DNA from: CAKOSP01 sp044432745
GTDB taxonomy: Bacteria > Bacillota_I > Bacilli_A > RF39 > UBA660
Length of the DNA: 64,000 bases
Assembly (NCBI GenBank): GCA_044432745.1
Contig: JAWXUH010000003.1
Coordinates: 1-64,000, forward strand
Direction of reading: 5' to 3'
Position numbers and translations under genes: made by a program. Every line of letters begins with the position of its first letter. Positions within the stretch are counted from its first letter, which is position 1. The notes under the pieces are model-generated. The model did no database searches. It was not told the origin of the DNA and saw only the letters and a list, made by a program, of their open reading frames with translations. Positions 35,419 to 43,562 of the stretch are shown in pieces.

Positions 35419-35844
35419 ATGATAGATATTTGTAAATTAAAAGATATAAGAGAAGATAATGACGTGAGTCAAGTACAAATGTCAAAGATATTAAAAATAA
35501 ATAGATCTACATATTCACTATGGGAACTAGGAATCAATATAATACCTTTAAAAGAGTTATGTGATTACGCTAATTATTTTAACTTAAGTATAGACTATGT
35601 ACTTGGTTTAACTAACGAAAGAAATAATTTTGATAAAAAAATTATTCTTAATTTAGAAACACTTGGTAAAAATCTTAAAAAATTAAGATTAGAACATAAT
35701 TTATCACAAGAAACATTATCTGAGATACTAGGAGTAACACAAGCATGTATCACTAGATACGAAAAAGGTTTAATATGTATATCTACTACAAATTTATATA
35801 ACTATTCAAAATTTTTTAATACAACAATGACTGAATTAATATAA
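35419..35844 (+). CDS. Transcriptional regulator with two XRE HTH domains
   Basis: 141 residues made of two Cro/C1-type HTH units: about 5-60 (LKDIREDNDVSQVQMSKIL, INRSTYSLWELG) and about 80-138 (LKKLRLEHNLSQETLSEIL, VTQACITRYEKG). No ligand or peptidase domain is attached, so it is essentially a head-to-tail DNA-binding dimer in one chain. ATG 35419 follows GGTGGTG. A pair of 18-bp direct repeats lies just upstream, suggesting autoregulation. Confidence 0.88.
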   Translation: MIDICKLKDIREDNDVSQVQMSKILKINRSTYSLWELGINIIPLKELCDYANYFNLSIDYVLGLTNERNNFDKKIILNLETLGKNLKKLRLEHNLSQETLSEILGVTQACITRYEKGLICISTTNLYNYSKFFNTTMTELI

Positions 35845-35873
35845 AAAAAAATTACCAAACGGTAATTTTTTTT
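35845..35873. terminator. Bidirectional terminator
   Basis: AAAATTACC-aaac-GGTAATTTTTTTT between the XRE gene and nusG. Confidence 0.85.
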
Positions 35874-35876
35874 AAA

Positions 35877-36416
35877 TTAAACTCTAGATACTTGAGATAA
35901 TTCCACTTCAACAATAGTTTCTTGACGGAATAAATCAATAACAACGTTAAGCATTCCTGTTTCTTCGTCGATAGATTCGATTGTACCAACCATTCCTTTG
36001 AAAGGTCCATCAACAATACTAACTGAATCTCCAACAACGTAATCATTGTCTTCTACCATTCTACTCATTCCAACAGTAGATAAAATTCTGTCTATTTCTT
36101 CATCAGCTAAAGCAGTAGGTTTCGCACCTTTACCACTAGAACCAATAAATCCTGTAACTCCTGGAGTATTTCTGATAACAGACCAAGATTCGTCAGTCAT
36201 AATCATTTCAACTAAAACGTAACCTGGAAACATTTTTACAATTTTTTCCTTCATAACTCCATCTTTATTTTCAACTTCAGTCATTTCTGGAACAATTACT
36301 CTATAAATGTAATCTTGCATACCAGTAGATTCAGTACGCATAACTAATTTTTCTGCTACTTTATTTTCATGTCCTGAGTATGTATTAGCAACATACCATA
36401 ATTTGTTTTCTTCCAT
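35877..36416 (-). CDS. nusG: Transcription elongation/antitermination factor NusG
   Basis: 179 residues. The NGN domain is at the N-terminus (WYVANTYSGHENKVAEKL, FPGYVLVEMIMTDESWSVIR) and the KOW motif near 125-150 (VGDSVSIVDGPFKGMVGTIE). It binds RNA polymerase. Its start overlaps the secE stop by one base (TAATG). In Bacillus nusG is followed by rplK; here the next genes are unrelated and rplK is 13 kb away. Confidence 0.97.
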   Translation of the reverse strand: MEENKLWYVANTYSGHENKVAEKLVMRTESTGMQDYIYRVIVPEMTEVENKDGVMKEKIVKMFPGYVLVEMIMTDESWSVIRNTPGVTGFIGSSGKGAKPTALADEEIDRILSTVGMSRMVEDNDYVVGDSVSIVDGPFKGMVGTIESIDEETGMLNVVIDLFRQETIVEVELSQVSRV

Positions 36417-36607
36417 TATCCTACCATCCTTATAATCATTGATAAAATTAAATTAATTAATAAAAAGTATGAAACAACAACGAATATAAAAACTAATGTA
36501 GCAATTGTATACTTCACAACATCTTTAAATTCTGGCCAGCTTACTTTTTGCATTTCTGCTTTTACACCTTTAATATAACCAACTTTATTCTTTTTTTTAG
36601 AACTCAT
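36416..36607 (-). CDS. secE: Preprotein translocase subunit SecE
   Basis: 63 residues, normal for the short single-span Firmicutes SecE. A basic N-terminus and amphipathic helix (AEMQKVSWPEFKDVVKYT) are followed by one membrane segment (TLVFIFVVVSYFLLINLIL). It stabilises SecY. ATG 36607 has GGAGGG upstream. Followed by nusG in one operon. Confidence 0.95.
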   Translation of the reverse strand: MSSKKKNKVGYIKGVKAEMQKVSWPEFKDVVKYTIATLVFIFVVVSYFLLINLILSMIIRMVG

Positions 36608-36651
36608 TTTTGCCCTCCACTAAAAAAACACTTTCGTGCTTGATTAAATTT

Positions 36652-36679
36652 ATTGTAACATATTTTCAAAAAAAATCAA
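36652..36679 (-). promoter_or_regulatory. secE-nusG promoter
   Basis: TTGATT (36679-36674), 16-base spacer, TACAAT (36657-36652). The start near 36645 is followed at once by a small hairpin, AAGCAC-gaaa-GTGTTT plus a T run (about 36640-36620), before the ribosome site. Confidence 0.6.
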
Positions 36680-36716
36680 GTCATATAGTGTTATTTAACA
36701 TATTTTTAAGAAGAAA

Positions 36717-37328
36717 TTATTCCTTAAAAATATCGGTATTTAAAATGTTTTTTATTTTTAATTTTATCCTTTGAATAGCATTATCAATTTGTTTAGGATC
36801 TTTTTCTAATTTATCAGCTATTTCAGTATAATTTATATTGTCTAACATATATTTATAAACTTCAATTTCAAAAGAAGATAACACTTCTAAAATTTTAGAA
36901 TTTAACAAAGTATCTGTTTCTTTACTTTCTAGTATTTTCATAGGATCTTCGTTATTTTCATCTACAACTATATCAAGAAGTGCCATACCAAAATCTTCAT
37001 ATACATAATCAAGAGAATATGTATTTAAATTAAATTTATTTTTTAAAGTACTTGCACTTCTTATAACTTTAACTAAGCGTCTTTGTACACATAAAGACAA
37101 AAATGTAGAAAAAGTAGAATCTTTATTTGGATCATAATTATTTATAGCATCGTAAAAAGCATATAAACATTCTGCATGAGCATCCTGATATTCAATAGAG
37201 ATTTTATAAAAAGTATTTTTATATTTTTTTAGATAAAAAAATATAATATATTCATAATTTTTAAAAAGTATTTCTCTAGCTTCATCAGAATTTTCCATTA
37301 TAAGGTCTACTACTTCTTCATTAATCAT
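36717..37328 (-). CDS. sigH: Sigma-70 family factor, SigH-like
   Basis: 203 residues. Region 2 is visible (NYDPNKDSTFSTFLSLCVQRRLVKVIRSAS) and region 4 (FEIEVYKYMLDNINYTEIADKLEKDPKQIDNAIQRIKLKIKN). Length, lack of regions 1 and 3, and the position between rlmB and secE match Bacillus sigH. It overlaps rlmB by 8 bp. In Bacillus SigH controls post-exponential and competence genes; the regulon here is unknown. Confidence 0.85.
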   Translation of the reverse strand: MINEEVVDLIMENSDEAREILFKNYEYIIFFYLKKYKNTFYKISIEYQDAHAECLYAFYDAINNYDPNKDSTFSTFLSLCVQRRLVKVIRSASTLKNKFNLNTYSLDYVYEDFGMALLDIVVDENNEDPMKILESKETDTLLNSKILEVLSSFEIEVYKYMLDNINYTEIADKLEKDPKQIDNAIQRIKLKIKNILNTDIFKE

Positions 37329-37989
37329 TAAAGTCCCTCATTTCATAAATCATAACACCTGCAGCTACACTAGCATTTAAACTTTCTGTATTTGGCATTA
37401 TATCAATAGAAACTACTTCATCACTATTTTTTAACACTAAAGAAGATACACCATCACCCTCATTACCTATTACTAAAATTTTCTTAGGAGCATAAGAAAT
37501 TTTTTTAAAATTCCTTCCACCCATTTCAGTTGAATAAACAAAATAGTTTTTCTTCTTTAAAGCATTTAGAGCATTAACAATGTTACTAACCATAACAATA
37601 TTTACTTTATCTATATTACCTGCACTAACTTTGATAACAGTATCATTAACACTTACACTTCTTTTGCTTGGTATAATAATGTCTTTTACACCGGCACAAG
37701 CACAAGTTCTAATAATAGCACCAAAATTGTGGGGATCAGATAAATGATCTAAAACTACAACAAAGTCTCCTGTTATAGATTCTAAATTACCATAATCATA
37801 ATCAAGAATATCTAAAACAACACCTTGATGAACACCATTTACAAGTGTATCAAGTTTTCTGTTATCAACAAAGTCGTATGATATTTTCTTTTCTCTTAAA
37901 TATTCAATATATTCCTTCCTAGAAATATAAACTTTTTTTATTTTTTTTACATCTGTCTCAAGTAAGACATTTTTTCCATATACTAGCAT
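37321..37989 (-). CDS. rlmB: 23S rRNA (guanosine-2'-O-)-methyltransferase RlmB
   Basis: 222 residues from ATG 37989 (MLVYGKN), with TAGGTGG upstream; a GTG at 37998 lies inside that site. SpoU/TrmH motifs: LDHLSDPHNFGAIIRTC (motif 1), ILVIGNEGDGVS (motif 2) and MPNTESLNASVAAGVMIYE (motif 3, trefoil knot). It methylates G2251-type ribose in 23S rRNA. It is coupled to sigH downstream. Confidence 0.93.
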   Translation of the reverse strand: MLVYGKNVLLETDVKKIKKVYISRKEYIEYLREKKISYDFVDNRKLDTLVNGVHQGVVLDILDYDYGNLESITGDFVVVLDHLSDPHNFGAIIRTCACAGVKDIIIPSKRSVSVNDTVIKVSAGNIDKVNIVMVSNIVNALNALKKKNYFVYSTEMGGRNFKKISYAPKKILVIGNEGDGVSSLVLKNSDEVVSIDIMPNTESLNASVAAGVMIYEMRDFND

Positions 37990-38053
37990 ATTAACCACCT
38001 AAATTCAAAATTATAATACCATAAATAATTAAAGGAAGAAAGTCTTTTCAAAT

Positions 38054-38085
38054 AAAAAACAATTTTTGAACAAAAAATTGTTTTT
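38054..38085 (-). terminator. Terminator of the tail-anchored protein gene
   Basis: AAAAACAATTTTT-tgttc-AAAAATTGTTTTT hairpin overlapping the stop at 38084, T run on the minus strand. Confidence 0.8.
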
Positions 38086-38986
38086 ACATCGACATAAATG
38101 TAGTTAAAAATAAATACATTCCACCTATAAATCCTAAAATAATTATAAATATAAATAACTTTAACCATATACTAACTTTTAGTTCATCTTGATCAAATAA
38201 TTCCTCAAAATCTGAAGAATCAAATTCTTGAGAAGAAGATGACTTTACTGGTTCATCTTTCTTTTCATACATTTTATCTGCTATAGCTTTAATATCATTT
38301 TTATTAAGCTCTTCTGCTATGTTAATTGCTTCTATTTTAATTGTTTCATCTAACTTTCTTGGAGCTGGTTCTGTAACTAAATTAATAGGATCAGTTAAAT
38401 CAGTATCCCCTTCGTCAGATTTTAAATCTTCAAATAAATCTAAAGCAACGTTTGTATACTCTTCTTTTATTTTATTTTCATGAATAACTATAGTATTTAT
38501 TAAATCTAGTAGTTCTTCTGGTTCTTCTGCAACAACTGAAGTATTAGATAAAACTTCAACCTCATCGGCAAGTTCTTCAGGATCTTCTGCAATATCTAAA
38601 TTTTTTAAAATTTCATAATGAGAATCTACTGATTTTTTAACCTTATCTTCTTCATAAGTTACAACATTTTCACTTTTAGCCTTATCTAAAATTGCATTTA
38701 TATCATACTCTTTTGTTTGTTCAAGTTCCTTAACTTGAATTACTTCTTCCTCTATTTTAATAGATTTTCTTTTTGGAACTTCGTTATATTTAGTATCAAG
38801 AATTCTTTTAATTCTCTCTACGTCTATAGTAGCTGTTTCACTGTTATCAATCACTGAAGTATTACTAGATATGTTAAAATCATCAATATTTGTATTACTT
38901 ATTTTGTCGTATAAATTTTTATTTTTTTCAAGTCTAGATGACCTTGTTAAAGTATCATCTTTATTAATAAATTCTCTACTTTCCAT
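38084..38986 (-). CDS. Acidic tail-anchored membrane protein
   Basis: 300 residues from ATG 38986 (MESREFINKDD), with GAGGTT upstream. Strongly acidic, largely disordered or helical cytoplasmic region with short repeated acidic motifs (EDPEELADEVE, AEEPEELLDLI), then a single membrane segment at the extreme C-terminus (LKLFIFIIILGFIGGMYLFL). No known domain. It precedes rlmB but has its own terminator. It could be a membrane-tethered adaptor; that is speculation. Confidence 0.6.
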   Translation of the reverse strand: MESREFINKDDTLTRSSRLEKNKNLYDKISNTNIDDFNISSNTSVIDNSETATIDVERIKRILDTKYNEVPKRKSIKIEEEVIQVKELEQTKEYDINAILDKAKSENVVTYEEDKVKKSVDSHYEILKNLDIAEDPEELADEVEVLSNTSVVAEEPEELLDLINTIVIHENKIKEEYTNVALDLFEDLKSDEGDTDLTDPINLVTEPAPRKLDETIKIEAINIAEELNKNDIKAIADKMYEKKDEPVKSSSSQEFDSSDFEELFDQDELKVSIWLKLFIFIIILGFIGGMYLFLTTFMSM

Positions 38987-39044
38987 AAATTTCAACCTCT
39001 TTATGAAAATAATAACATAAAATCAAAAAAATTCATAATAAACA

Positions 39045-39073
39045 TTGCTTTTTTTTTATTACTTGACTATAAT
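39045..39073 (+). promoter_or_regulatory. Ferredoxin gene promoter
   Basis: TTGCTT (39045-39050), 17-base spacer, TATAAT (39068-39073), 22 bases before the ATG. Confidence 0.7.
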
Positions 39074-39094
39074 TGTACGTGGAGGAATAAAATA

Positions 39095-39337
39095 ATGAAA
39101 AATTTAATATTAAACGAAGATGCATGCATAGGATGTGGATGTTGTATAGCTATAGATCCTGATCATTTTGATTTTAATGAAGATGGTCTTGCTAAAGTAA
39201 TTAATACAGAAAACATCGAGACAAACTCAGTAATTAATGCTGTTGAATCTTGTCCAGTAGCTGCTATTTCTTTTGAAAGTGAAAATAGTTGTAACTGTGA
39301 ATCTTGTCCAAACTCATGTGGTTGTGGATGTAATTAA
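39095..39337 (+). CDS. Single-cluster ferredoxin with Cys-rich tail
   Basis: 80 residues. One [4Fe-4S] site is formed by C11, C14, C17 (ACIGCGCC) and C53 (ESCPVAAI), as in Bacillus-type ferredoxins. An unusual tail (residues 65-80) adds six more Cys (C66, C68, C71, C75, C77, C79) in NCESCPNSCGCGCN. ATG 39095 follows GTGGAGGA. It probably carries electrons in the cytoplasm; the tail could bind another metal or tune stability, which is inference. Confidence 0.9.
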   Translation: MKNLILNEDACIGCGCCIAIDPDHFDFNEDGLAKVINTENIETNSVINAVESCPVAAISFESENSCNCESCPNSCGCGCN

Positions 39338-39341
39338 TAAA

Positions 39342-39372
39342 TAAAAAAATAGCTAACGCTATTTTTTTTATA
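39342..39372. terminator. Bidirectional terminator
   Basis: AAAAAATAGC-taac-GCTATTTTTTTT between the ferredoxin gene and the convergent coiled-coil gene. Confidence 0.85.
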
Positions 39373-41929
39373 CAACTTTTTGTAATCTTTTTCTTTCATA
39401 AGTCATTTGTTTTTTTGTCGCATTTAATTTATCTAGTTCAAGTAATACTAATTTTTTCATATTTAGTAATTTCTTTAAATCTGATTTTGTTAATTTTAAT
39501 GGATCATATGCAACATAATCTATATTTTTCTTTTTCAATTTTTCAACTGAACCATAACCATCAGATATAACTCTTGCACTTTCACTAAATGAACCTTTAG
39601 ATAAAAGTATTTTTAAATTATGTGCAGAAACTTTAAGCGCGCATATTTTACCATTTGCAACAACAGCTTTCTTATCCTCTTTAAAAGTTTCTTTGAATTT
39701 ATCAGCACCAGTTTTAACTAAAGGTTTTACTTTGTCGTTTACAAAAGGAACTACATTTTTTTCTACAAAAGGTTTTACACTTTCGTCTACAAAAGGTTTT
39801 ATGTTTTCATCTACAAAAGGTTTGCTATATTCTTTTACTTCTTCTATTTTTTGAGTAGTATAAGGTTTTGCATTTTGATAACCGTAGAAAAGAACTTCTT
39901 TACAAATAACAGCTGCTTCTTTTAAATATTCATAATATTCATTGTCATAAGTACTTAACTTTTCATCAAGTTTATCTAAATTTTCTTTAGATTTTTCAAC
40001 ATCTATAAATTTTATTTTAGCTAATATATTATCATAAAATTCTTTCATATCTATTTGAAATTGTTCTTCTTCTAATTCATCATTTATTGCATCTATTTCT
40101 GCTTGTTTTTTCTCAGCTTCATATAACGCATGAAATTTTTTATTAAATTCTTCTGATATTGCACTAAAGTCTTCATTTGGTAAAAATTTACCTGCACAAT
40201 TTTCTAATTCAGATACAGAATAACCGTATCCAACCTTAACATTTTTACTATCTATCTTATCAGTTAATTCAGATATAAATTCATCTTTTTTTATTAAACT
40301 TTTATATTTTTGATAAAATTCATCTTCTGGTTCATCTCTAGTAAATTTTTCTTTTAGATTGTTATAACTAGAAACTAAGTTATCTTTTACTGTTTTACCG
40401 CAAAATGATAAATTTGCTAACATTAACATATAAAAATTTTTAGAATCAGATACAGCTTTCATTCTTAATCTTCTTAATTCTTTTTTATTTTTTGTTGTTT
40501 TTATATTTCTTTGATGAACTTTTGCAGCAGCCATACGTTCATTTTCTTGTTTTTTACGAAGTAAAGCTCTTGCTTTAAGATTTTTTTCTTTTTCTTTTTC
40601 TTCTTTTTTAAGATTAAGTTTTTCTTTTTTTAGAAGATCATCTTCTAATTTTTGAAATTCTAAAATTTCTTTCTTTTCAAGTTTAAGTTGAGCTTTTACT
40701 ATTGATTTTTCTTTTTGAGTTTCAATAAATTTAGCAAATGCTTCTTTTACTTGTTTTACTTTTGTTTCGAAGTTTAATTTTCTTAATTGTTTTTGATTAA
40801 ATCTATGAGCAGCTTTTTTATCTGCTTCAACTTTCTTAAGAACTAAAGCTTTTTCCTTAGCAATCTTAGCATTTGCTTTTAAAACTTCTGCTTCTTTCAT
40901 TTTTGTAGCTTTAATTTCTTCTTTATTTTTAAGTTCTTCTGCTTTACGAACTGCAGTTGTTTCTTTTAAAACTACTTTTTCTTCACGTTTAATAGCTGCA
41001 GCCTTTTTAGCTTCTGCTTCTTTACGTATAAGTTCTGCTTCTTTTATAATTCTTTTTTCTTCAAATTTTTTTGCCATTTCTTTTGTAGATCTTTTAATTG
41101 AATTTACTACAAAAGTTGTATTAGCTATTATATCAATGTAGAAAAATTCAACATTTTGACTAAAGTTATATTTTACTTTCTCAAATTCAGATTTCTTGCT
41201 TTCATCAAGTTTTTCAATAGTAAAATTGCTATTTTTAGAACTTTTCTTAACATCAGATTTAAATTTATTTAAAGTCTTTTTAACATCTTTAATAAACATA
41301 TGAGTACCTGGTTTTATAATATCTGTATTTAGCGCTTTAAGATCTGACATGAATGTTATAAAATGTTCAATCATGTTGTCAATAGAATCTAAAGTTGTAT
41401 CAAATACTACTTTAGTTGCTGCTGCTGTACTAGGTTTAACAACAGTTCTATTATATTCATTTAGTTCTTCTGTGATTATATTTATTTGTTTTTTTATTCT
41501 TTCTTCTACTTTAGATAGGTTATATCCTTTATTTTTTAATTTTTTCAAATCAACTTTTTTTATAGAAAAACTAAGTGAAGATTTTAATTCATCTAATTTA
41601 GTAATTGTTTTTTCAAAAAACAATTTATTTTTAAGTAACTCTTCCTCTTCTTCTTTTCTAGTTTGAATTCTATCTGCTATAAGTAAATTCTTAATTCTTC
41701 TACTCTCTTCTTCCATTCTTCTTTGGAATTCAGCATCAACAACTATAAGGTCATATGATTCAGTAGTTTTTTCTCCAACGTAACCATAACCAGGTTTAAT
41801 ATGTTCTGGTGGTATTTTTTCAAGTAAAGCTCCTATAAAAGGATCTTTGAATTCTTCTTTTTCATATTTTTTATGTAGACTTTCAGGTAGTAAAATTACA
41901 TTATTATTATTCGCTATAACCTTTTTCAT
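39368..41929 (-). CDS. Large Lys/Glu coiled-coil protein with internal repeats
   Basis: 853 residues, no signal or membrane segment. Three related modules carry a GYGY/GYGS motif: IKPGYGYVGEK near 50, VKVGYGYSVSELE near 580 and ISDGYGSVEKLKK near 800. Between them lies a very long Lys/Glu/Ala coiled coil (about 280-500). Near 720-765 an 8-residue unit (KPFVDENI, KPFVDESV, KPFVEKNV, VPFVNDKV, KPLV) is repeated five times. ATG 41929 follows GAGGGGG, below a consensus-like promoter. It may be a cytoskeletal or scaffold protein; the function is not known. Confidence 0.6.
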   Translation of the reverse strand: MKKVIANNNNVILLPESLHKKYEKEEFKDPFIGALLEKIPPEHIKPGYGYVGEKTTESYDLIVVDAEFQRRMEEESRRIKNLLIADRIQTRKEEEEELLKNKLFFEKTITKLDELKSSLSFSIKKVDLKKLKNKGYNLSKVEERIKKQINIITEELNEYNRTVVKPSTAAATKVVFDTTLDSIDNMIEHFITFMSDLKALNTDIIKPGTHMFIKDVKKTLNKFKSDVKKSSKNSNFTIEKLDESKKSEFEKVKYNFSQNVEFFYIDIIANTTFVVNSIKRSTKEMAKKFEEKRIIKEAELIRKEAEAKKAAAIKREEKVVLKETTAVRKAEELKNKEEIKATKMKEAEVLKANAKIAKEKALVLKKVEADKKAAHRFNQKQLRKLNFETKVKQVKEAFAKFIETQKEKSIVKAQLKLEKKEILEFQKLEDDLLKKEKLNLKKEEKEKEKNLKARALLRKKQENERMAAAKVHQRNIKTTKNKKELRRLRMKAVSDSKNFYMLMLANLSFCGKTVKDNLVSSYNNLKEKFTRDEPEDEFYQKYKSLIKKDEFISELTDKIDSKNVKVGYGYSVSELENCAGKFLPNEDFSAISEEFNKKFHALYEAEKKQAEIDAINDELEEEQFQIDMKEFYDNILAKIKFIDVEKSKENLDKLDEKLSTYDNEYYEYLKEAAVICKEVLFYGYQNAKPYTTQKIEEVKEYSKPFVDENIKPFVDESVKPFVEKNVVPFVNDKVKPLVKTGADKFKETFKEDKKAVVANGKICALKVSAHNLKILLSKGSFSESARVISDGYGSVEKLKKKNIDYVAYDPLKLTKSDLKKLLNMKKLVLLELDKLNATKKQMTYERKRLQKVV
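39718..39825. repeat. 24-bp tandem repeat in the coiled-coil gene
   Basis: Five roughly 24-bp units encode the 8-residue KPFV(D/E) repeats on the minus strand; the central copies are nearly identical. Confidence 0.85.
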
Positions 41930-41964
41930 TTTTTAAATTCCCCCTCATTTAAAAATTTCACAAT

Positions 41965-41993
41965 ACTATAACACAAAGTAACATATATGTCTA
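41965..41993 (-). promoter_or_regulatory. Promoter of the coiled-coil protein gene
   Basis: TAGACA (41993-41988), 17-base spacer, TATAGT (41970-41965). Confidence 0.65.
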
Positions 41994-42019
41994 GCAAAAA
42001 AGCAAAAAAAAACGAAAAA

Positions 42020-42742
42020 CTATAGATTATTTGAGTTTTTCATTAAATTTCGCACTTCTTTTATAGAAAGTTCCCTATATTCACCTGATTGTAAGTTACC
42101 TATATTTACGTCTCCAAAGTACGTTCTAGTAAGCTTTATAACAGGAAAACCTAGCTTTTCAAATACTTTTTTTACTATATGATTTCTACCTTCTTCAATA
42201 GAAATTTCTATCATTGTTGTGTTTTTAACTTTGTCTTTTTTTCTTACTTTAAAATTAACAATAGCAACTCTTCTTTTATTAAGAAAAATTCCTTCTTTTA
42301 ATTTATCAATAGCTGTTTTGTCAAGAACCCCTTCCAATTTTGCAAGATAAGTCTTTCTTATTTTGTTTGAAGGATGTGTTAAGTAATTAGCAAAATCTCC
42401 ATCATTTGTTAAAAATAATACTCCTGTTGTATCGTAGTCAAGTCTACCAACTGGATATATTCTTTCTTCAGTATTTATTAAATCAACTACTGTTATTCTG
42501 CCAAGATCATCACTTGCAGTACTAACAACATTTCTAGGTTTATTTAATAAATAGTATTTTTTATTAGCTTCTTTATTAATAACTACTCCATCAATAGTAA
42601 TAGTATCATTAAAAGTAACCTTGTAACCCATTTCTGTAATTAGTTCTCCATTTACGTAAACTTTTTTGTTAGAAATGAGCTTTTCTGCCTCTCTTCTTGA
42701 TGCATAACCATAATTGGCTATAACCTTTTGTAATCTTTCCAT
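42020..42742 (-). CDS. rluB: RsuA/RluB-family pseudouridine synthase
   Basis: 240 residues. An N-terminal S4 RNA-binding domain (ERLQKVIANYGYASRREAEKLI) precedes the catalytic domain with VGRLDYDTTGVLFLTNDGDF (catalytic Asp) and EISIEEGRNHIVKKVFEKLG. By homology it modifies U2605 of 23S rRNA; RsuA-type 16S activity is less likely given length and Firmicutes practice. ATG 42742 has GCAGGAG upstream and a promoter at 42772-42799. Confidence 0.9.
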   Translation of the reverse strand: MERLQKVIANYGYASRREAEKLISNKKVYVNGELITEMGYKVTFNDTITIDGVVINKEANKKYYLLNKPRNVVSTASDDLGRITVVDLINTEERIYPVGRLDYDTTGVLFLTNDGDFANYLTHPSNKIRKTYLAKLEGVLDKTAIDKLKEGIFLNKRRVAIVNFKVRKKDKVKNTTMIEISIEEGRNHIVKKVFEKLGFPVIKLTRTYFGDVNIGNLQSGEYRELSIKEVRNLMKNSNNL

Positions 42743-42771
42743 GAATTTCGCTCCTGCAATAAGTATAACAT

Positions 42772-42799
42772 ATTATACATCAAATTTGCTACTTTTCAA
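42772..42799 (-). promoter_or_regulatory. rluB promoter
   Basis: TTGAAA (42799-42794), 16-base spacer, TATAAT (42777-42772). Confidence 0.65.
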
Positions 42800-42942
42800 G
42801 TAAAACTTTATATAACAAAGTTGATACTATGCAATTTAAGTATTTTATTTAGTTTTTACAAATAGATATATTAGTATTAAATTTTTTTTAATTATTACAA
42901 CGTATTAAATAAATATTGTGGCGCTTTAACTAAGAAATAATG

Positions 42943-42971
42943 TAGACATAATAAGTAAAAATAGATATAAT
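42943..42971 (+). promoter_or_regulatory. Promoter of the 172-residue unknown gene
   Basis: TAGACA (42943-42948), 17-base spacer, TATAAT (42966-42971). Confidence 0.65.
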
Positions 42972-42993
42972 AAAAACTCAGAAAGGCCATACT

Positions 42994-43512
42994 ATGCAAA
43001 TAACAATTTTAAGTATATTAATAACTGCATTAATACATACTTATGGAAATTTAAAAATATATAAACAAATTGCCGATGAAGGATTTAAATGTGATCTACA
43101 TAAATATCAAAGTTATAAAAATACAAAATTAGATCAGTATGTACTAAATACACCATACTTTAAACAATTGTTAGATTTTATAAAATATATTTTACCTGGT
43201 ATAAACATTTTTGAAGCTTTAAAAGATGTTCAACAAAAATTAAAAAATGAACTTAATTATCTTATGTTAAATAGTTTATTAAAAGAAATGAGTTATGAAG
43301 AAGTAATAACTTACAATCAATTAAAAGGATTTTTTAAAAAGGTAGAATATTCTACAAAAATATCTTATGATTATGTGGATCACACTTACAAACCAGATAA
43401 TATTGTTATGTACGTTGATAAAATAGAAAATCCTGAAGTTTGCAGTGAACCTAGTATTAAATATATAGAAAGTTCTAATGACAAACCAAAAGTAAGAGTT
43501 AGAAAAAATTAA
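42994..43512 (+). CDS. Unknown 172-residue protein with N-terminal hydrophobic segment
   Basis: ATG 42994 has AAAGG upstream. A hydrophobic N-terminus (ITILSILITALIHTY) could anchor it in the membrane. A basic, Lys/Tyr-rich helical body follows (about 20-125), with a proline-containing tail ending KPKVRVRKN. A second weakly hydrophobic stretch lies near 60-72 (LLDFIKYILPGINIF). No recognised family. Monocistronic, closed by a bidirectional terminator shared with thrS. Confidence 0.6.
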   Translation: MQITILSILITALIHTYGNLKIYKQIADEGFKCDLHKYQSYKNTKLDQYVLNTPYFKQLLDFIKYILPGINIFEALKDVQQKLKNELNYLMLNSLLKEMSYEEVITYNQLKGFFKKVEYSTKISYDYVDHTYKPDNIVMYVDKIENPEVCSEPSIKYIESSNDKPKVRVRKN

Positions 43513-43519
43513 TTAATTA

Positions 43520-43557
43520 AAAAAAATTATTTTATTAGTAAAATAATTTTTTTATTG
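43520..43557. terminator. Bidirectional terminator
   Basis: AAAAAATTATTTTA-ttag-TAAAATAATTTTTTT between the unknown gene and thrS. Confidence 0.8.
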
Positions 43558-43562
43558 TTTAT

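Noticed and set aside
42743..42993. Gap between rluB and the next gene checked for a riboswitch
   Set aside because: Only two promoters and AT-rich sequence are visible; no conserved riboswitch core recognised.
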